A stretch of DNA of 9,930 bases from Candidatus Kuenenia stuttgartensis (lineage in GTDB: Bacteria; Planctomycetota; UBA1135; UBA2386): the NCBI GenBank assembly GCA_945861365.1, contig CAMAUH010000121.1:1-9930 (forward strand). Direction: 5' to 3'. The notes below the pieces were generated by a model. That model worked only from the letters and a program-made list of their open reading frames with translations. It made no database searches and was not told where the DNA came from. Made by a program: the position numbers and the translations under genes. The first letter of the stretch is position 1, and every line of letters starts with the position of its first letter. This document shows, one piece after another, positions 6,429 through 9,930 of the stretch.

Positions 6429-8689
6429 AGTCGATCCTCCACAATCTTGCGGGCATCGCCGCCATGGTCGCGGCCACCGCTTGTGCCACTTCGGGCGGCG
6501 CCTCGCCGCCGCGTCTCGACCACGAGGAAGGTGCTGCACCGCCGGTGTTCCAACCGATGCTGGTCGTGCCGTTGCCGCCGCTGCACGTACAGGAGGCGCC
6601 GGAGGCGCGCGCGATGGACGCTCTGCAGGCGCGCGCGACGCCGGTGGGCGATGTGCTGCTCGCCCTCTTCAAGGACTCGGACATCAACCTGGTGCTCGAT
6701 CCGTCCGTGCAGGCGGTCGAGTGCACGTTCGACATCAAGAAGTCGACGGTCGAGGAAGCGTTCGAAGCGCTGCTCGAGAGCCTCGATCTCGGCTACGAGT
6801 GGGACGGCAGCTTCTTGCGTGTGCGCAACACCGTGAAGGACACGATCCTGGTCGACCTGATGGATCGCACCGCCGGCGATGCCGGAGGTGCGGCCGGCAA
6901 CAGCGGAGCGTCCGGCAACAGCGGCTCTTCGGGGGGGGGCGGCTCGTCGGGCAACGCCGGCGCGTCGGGGAGCAGTGGCGGCGGCAGCGCGAACTTCTGG
7001 GATGAGATCGAACAAAAGCTGCCCGAGGTGCTCGGGGAAGGCGCGACCTACGTGCTCAACCGCGTCGCCTCGGCGATCCACGTGCAGGCGCGGCCGAGTG
7101 GCGTGCGGCGCTTGCGCGAGATCGTCGACACCACGCTGGATCGCGCCAACCGGCAGGTCTCGCTGGAGGCCCGCGTGCTCGAGGTGCGGCTGAACCGGCA
7201 GCACCAGATGGGCATCAACTGGTCGATGCTGCCGGGTCTGTTCAACTCGGCGCGCACGGGCCTCGCCGAAGGCGGCAGCTTCGTGTCGCAGACCGCGGCC
7301 TCCGGCGGCACCGCGTTCAAGTTCGGCATCCTCGATGGCGGCAACTGGGCCGTCGTCGTCGATGCGCTGCAGTCGCAGGGCCAGGTGCGCGTGCTGAGCA
7401 ATCCGCGCGTGTCGACGCTGAACAACCAGACCGCGACGATCGGCGTGACCGACCAGCTGCCGTACATCGTCCGCAACATCATCACGACGCAGGGCGTCGC
7501 GCAGACGCAGTACTCGGTCGAGTTCGCGACCGCCGGCGTGGTGCTGCAGGTGCGCCCGCTGATCGGCGAGGACGGGCTGCTGTCGGTGTCGATCACGCCG
7601 TCGGTGCGCGAGAAGATCGGCACCGCGGTGACGCCGGACGGCTTCGTGCAGGTCCCCGTCATCAGCGAGCGGCAGACGACCACCACGGTGCGCGTCGCCG
7701 ACGGCCAGGCGGTGGCGCTCGGCGGTCTGCGCAGCACGCGCAAGAACGAGACCGTGCAGGGCATCCCGTTCCTGATGGACATCCCGTGGCTCGGCCAGCT
7801 GTTCTCCAGCACGGTGCAGGAGAGCGACGAGGTCGAACTGATGATCCTGCTGGTGCCGCGCGTGCTCGACGAGACCTGGATCGCCGAAGAGGTCGCGCGT
7901 GGCTCGCACCGCCTCGTGCACCTGCGGGAGGAGTTCCAATGGAACTCGATCCATCTCGACGGCTATCGGCCCGAGGACTGGAGCGGCGGTTCGGCGCAGG
8001 GCCAAGCCCAGGCGGCCATGAGTCCCGACATCCGGGTGCCCGTGCCGGCGCCGCAGCCGCTGCCGGCGGACCGCGGCACGACCGTGACCCGCAAGGGTCT
8101 GGCGGGGCACTGGCTGGTGCGTGCCGAGGGCCTGCTGGCAAAGAACGACCCGCGCGGGGCACTGAAGGCGATCGAACAGGCGCTGGCCCTCGAGCCCGAT
8201 CGCCGCGAGGCGCTGGTTGCCGCCGGCCTGCTGCATCAGCGCTACGGCGATCGGTCGCGGGCGCGCACGCTGCTCGACCGCGCCGTCGATCTGGGTGTCG
8301 ATGACGTCGTCACGTTGACGGCGCGCGGTTCGCTCGAACTCGATGCCGGCGCCGCCTACGCGGCCAAACGCTACTTCCTGCGTGCGCACGAGAAGGCCCA
8401 GTCGTCGATGACGGCGGCCAACCTCGGCGCCGCGATGATGCTGCTCGGCGAAGCGGCCGAGGCCCGCGAGCTGATGCGCGCCAGCGCTGACCCGATGGCG
8501 CCGCCGGAGCTGCACGCCAACCTCGCCTACGCCGAACTCGCCAACGGCCATGTCGAGAAGGCGCGCGCCAGCCTGCTCCGCGCCCTGGCTGCCGGTGCCG
8601 AGTCCCGCAATCCGCGCATCGTCGCGCTCGAGCGCCTGATCGGCGACGCCGAGGTGAAGGCCGCCGCCGCGACCGCCGCGAAGCCTTGA
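6425..8689 (+). CDS. mshL: MshL-type lipoprotein secretin fused to a C-terminal TPR domain
   Basis: This 754-residue protein would form the outer-membrane channel. Its signal peptide ends in a lipobox (ATAC, Cys20), so it is predicted to be lipidated. An STN/N0-like domain spans about 67-136. A Ser/Gly/Asn linker (147-190) contains a nine-G run. FWDEIE (191-196), VNRx-type ring-building residues and RQVSLEARVLEV (about 243-254) with 'MGINW' follow the MshL pattern. The secretin core has VLSNPR (323-328), VPVISERQTTTTVRVADGQA (410-429), GIPFLMDIPWLGQLF (446-460) and VELMILLVPRVL (470-481). After a Pro/Gln-rich spacer, residues 558-740 are TPR-like, with repeats such as 'DPRGALKAIEQALALEPDRREAL'-type helices. 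MshL and PilN secretins normally end soon after the core. The start is an ATGA overlap. The secretin call is firm; the MshL subtype and TPR fusion are strong pattern-based readings. Confidence 0.93.
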   Translation: MKSILHNLAGIAAMVAATACATSGGASPPRLDHEEGAAPPVFQPMLVVPLPPLHVQEAPEARAMDALQARATPVGDVLLALFKDSDINLVLDPSVQAVECTFDIKKSTVEEAFEALLESLDLGYEWDGSFLRVRNTVKDTILVDLMDRTAGDAGGAAGNSGASGNSGSSGGGGSSGNAGASGSSGGGSANFWDEIEQKLPEVLGEGATYVLNRVASAIHVQARPSGVRRLREIVDTTLDRANRQVSLEARVLEVRLNRQHQMGINWSMLPGLFNSARTGLAEGGSFVSQTAASGGTAFKFGILDGGNWAVVVDALQSQGQVRVLSNPRVSTLNNQTATIGVTDQLPYIVRNIITTQGVAQTQYSVEFATAGVVLQVRPLIGEDGLLSVSITPSVREKIGTAVTPDGFVQVPVISERQTTTTVRVADGQAVALGGLRSTRKNETVQGIPFLMDIPWLGQLFSSTVQESDEVELMILLVPRVLDETWIAEEVARGSHRLVHLREEFQWNSIHLDGYRPEDWSGGSAQGQAQAAMSPDIRVPVPAPQPLPADRGTTVTRKGLAGHWLVRAEGLLAKNDPRGALKAIEQALALEPDRREALVAAGLLHQRYGDRSRARTLLDRAVDLGVDDVVTLTARGSLELDAGAAYAAKRYFLRAHEKAQSSMTAANLGAAMMLLGEAAEARELMRASADPMAPPELHANLAYAELANGHVEKARASLLRALAAGAESRNPRIVALERLIGDAEVKAAAATAAKP

Positions 8690-8697
8690 ACGCCGCG

Positions 8698-8731
8698 CCC
8701 CGCGTCGCCGCGGAAGCGGCGTCGACCGGGG
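8698..8731 (+). terminator. Hairpin with GGAA tetraloop after the secretin gene, possible operon 3' end
   Basis: Nine bases after the secretin stop, CGCCGC (8706-8711) pairs perfectly with GCGGCG (8716-8721) around a GNRA-type GGAA loop. Two further pairs lie beyond a T-T mismatch and an outer CCCC/GGGG stem (8698-8701 with 8728-8731) beyond a small internal loop. No T-run follows, so a standard rho-independent terminator is not shown; it could be a mRNA 3'-end stabiliser. Confidence 0.4.
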
Positions 8732-8757
8732 TGTGTGGCCGTCGGATGAGCCACCTT

Positions 8758-8769
8758 GACGGATCCGTC
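8758..8769. promoter_or_regulatory. Perfect 12-bp palindrome upstream of the DUF1549 gene
   Basis: GACGGATCCGTC reads the same on both strands and sits 28 bases before ATG 8798. It overlaps a TTGACG string (8756-8761) resembling a -35 element, but no matching -10 is seen at the expected distance. An operator role is possible and unproven. Confidence 0.3.
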
Positions 8770-8797
8770 GGGGCCTCGTCTCCTGCGCATCCCGCGC

Positions 8798-9930
8798 ATG
8801 GCCTCATTCCCGATCCGCTGCGTTCTCGCGTCGCTCGCGTCGTTGCCGTTGGCGGCGCAGCAATCGCCATGGTGGTCGCACCAGCCGCTGCAGCGCCCGG
8901 CCGTGCCGGCGGCCGGCGATCCGTGGGTCAAGAACGCGGTCGACGCGTTCGTGCTAGACGGCCTGCGCGCGCGCGGCTTCCGGCCAGCACCCGAGGCCGA
9001 TCGCCACACGCTGCTGCGCCGCGTCACCTACGACCTGACCGGCCTGCCGCCGACCGCCGCCGAGATCGCGGCGTTCGTCGCCGACACCTCGCCCGATGCC
9101 TACGACAAGGTCGTCGAGCGGCTGCTCGCGTCGCCGCAGCACGGCGTCAAGTGGGCCCAGCACTGGCTCGACGTGGTGCGCTACGCGGAGACCGACGGCT
9201 ACGAACGTGACCGCAAGAAGCCGGAGGTGTGGCGCTACCGCGACTGGGTCGTCGATGCGATCAACGCCGACCTGCCGTGGGGCGAGTTCGTCAGCAAGCA
9301 ACTGGCCGGCGATGAACTGCCCGACCCGAAGGTCGCCGACCTCACGGCGACCGGCTACTACCGCCTCGGCATCTGGGACGACGAGCCCTCCGATCGCGAG
9401 CAGCATCGCTACGACGACCTCGACGGCATGGCCGACACCACGGCGCGCGCGTTCCTCGCGGTGTCGATGGGCTGCGCGCGCTGCCACGACCACAAGAAGG
9501 ACCCGCTGAGCCAGCAGGAGTACCACGGCTTCCTGGCGTTCTTCGAGAACATCAAGCCGTACGACTTGCAGGCCCACGCGGTGCCGGCCGACGGTGCGCG
9601 GCAGCGCTTCGACGCCGAGCTGGCGACCTTCACGGCGACGCGCGAGGTCGCGCGCGACCAGCTGAAGACGCGGCTGGCGGCGGCCTGGGAGGCGCTCGGC
9701 GCCGCGGAGCAGCGCGAGCGCCTGGAGCGCGCGCGGGCGGCGCTGGTCGCCAGCTACACCGGGGACCGTGGTAGCAGCGAGCGGCTGCTGGACGACGTCG
9801 GCCAACGCCATGGCGTGGTCGAGGGGCAGGTGGTGCAGGTCGACGGCCATCGCGGCCAGGCGCTGCGGTTCGATGGCGACGACGCGGTGGTGCTGCCGCG
9901 GCTCGTGCAGGAGTCGTTCTCGGTGGCCTT
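8798..9930 (+). CDS. Secreted DUF1549 (PSD1-type) planctomycete protein with CxxCH motif, N-terminal part
   Basis: An open frame runs from ATG 8798 to the right edge (377 full codons, no stop). A signal peptide of about 20 residues ends PLAA before QQSPWW, so the protein is exported. The DUF1549 domain covers about residues 35-240: LTGLPPT (80-86), HWLDVVRYAETDGYE (122-136), RYRDWVVDAINADLP (146-160), an 'QLAGDELPDP' segment, and a cytochrome-like CARCHDHK at 226-233. A helical Ala/Arg/Glu-rich stretch follows (about 265-330). From about 350, GQALRFDGDDAVVLP and ESFSVAF are typical of the start of a LamG-like region that in this family sits between DUF1549 and DUF1553. Biochemical function is not established; haem binding by CxxCH is plausible. 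No ribosome site precedes the ATG; an in-frame stop at 8747 limits extension, with TTG 8756 a weaker alternative. It is separated from the secretin by 108 bases and may be its own unit. Confidence 0.9.
   Translation, partial: MASFPIRCVLASLASLPLAAQQSPWWSHQPLQRPAVPAAGDPWVKNAVDAFVLDGLRARGFRPAPEADRHTLLRRVTYDLTGLPPTAAEIAAFVADTSPDAYDKVVERLLASPQHGVKWAQHWLDVVRYAETDGYERDRKKPEVWRYRDWVVDAINADLPWGEFVSKQLAGDELPDPKVADLTATGYYRLGIWDDEPSDREQHRYDDLDGMADTTARAFLAVSMGCARCHDHKKDPLSQQEYHGFLAFFENIKPYDLQAHAVPADGARQRFDAELATFTATREVARDQLKTRLAAAWEALGAAEQRERLERARAALVASYTGDRGSSERLLDDVGQRHGVVEGQVVQVDGHRGQALRFDGDDAVVLPRLVQESFSVA

Noticed and set aside
5948..8551. 867-codon open frame on the minus strand opposite the secretin gene
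   Set aside because: It is antisense to an unmistakable secretin, is rich in His/Arg/Asp/Gln without any recognisable domain, and such long mirror frames are expected in G+C-rich coding DNA.
8686..9210. 174-codon plus-strand frame across the DUF1549 gene start
   Set aside because: The product is low-complexity Arg/Ala-rich and it lies in a different frame from the clear signal peptide and DUF1549 motifs.

Overview
The window is about two-thirds G+C and tightly packed. It most likely comes from a member of the Planctomycetota. The best taxonomic pointer is the right-hand gene, a secreted DUF1549 (PSD1-type) protein with a CxxCH motif and the start of a LamG-like region, a family greatly expanded in that phylum. 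This placement is inference from gene content, not from a marker gene.

Layout: (1) Bases 1-279, minus strand, hold the first 93 codons of a GspE/PilB/MshE-type assembly ATPase running off the left edge. (2) Bases 280-395 are a divergent control region. (3) Bases 396-8689, plus strand, form one probable operon of eight genes: a GspG-like major pseudopilin, a GspF/PilC/MshG platform protein, two unusual pseudopilins with doubled GspG-like Asp-rich C-terminal loops, a GspL-like PilM-PilN fusion, a PilO/GspM-like protein, a PilP/GspC-like protein and a lipoprotein secretin of MshL type fused to a C-terminal TPR domain. Four junctions are ATGA overlaps and one is a 14-base overlap. (4) Bases 8690-8797 are a spacer with a GNRA-loop hairpin and a perfect 12-bp palindrome. 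(5) From 8798 to the right edge is the truncated DUF1549 protein.

Together the genes specify a type IV filament machine: cytoplasmic ATPase, inner-membrane platform, filament subunits, an alignment complex (actin-like/PilN, PilO, PilP) and an outer-membrane secretin. The order actin-like/PilN, PilO-like, PilP-like, secretin(-TPR) matches mshI-J-K-L(-N) of the MSHA pilus, while the pseudopilins look like type II secretion subunits, so pilus and secretion functions both remain possible. No prepilin peptidase and no clear GspH, GspI or GspJ lies in the window. No RNA gene, insertion sequence or CRISPR array was seen, and no stretch longer than about 120 bases lacks a gene.

The points most worth a second look are the secretin-TPR fusion, a run of nine G inside the secretin gene at a place where slippage would abolish the secretin domain, and the two pseudopilins carrying doubled Asp-rich loops.
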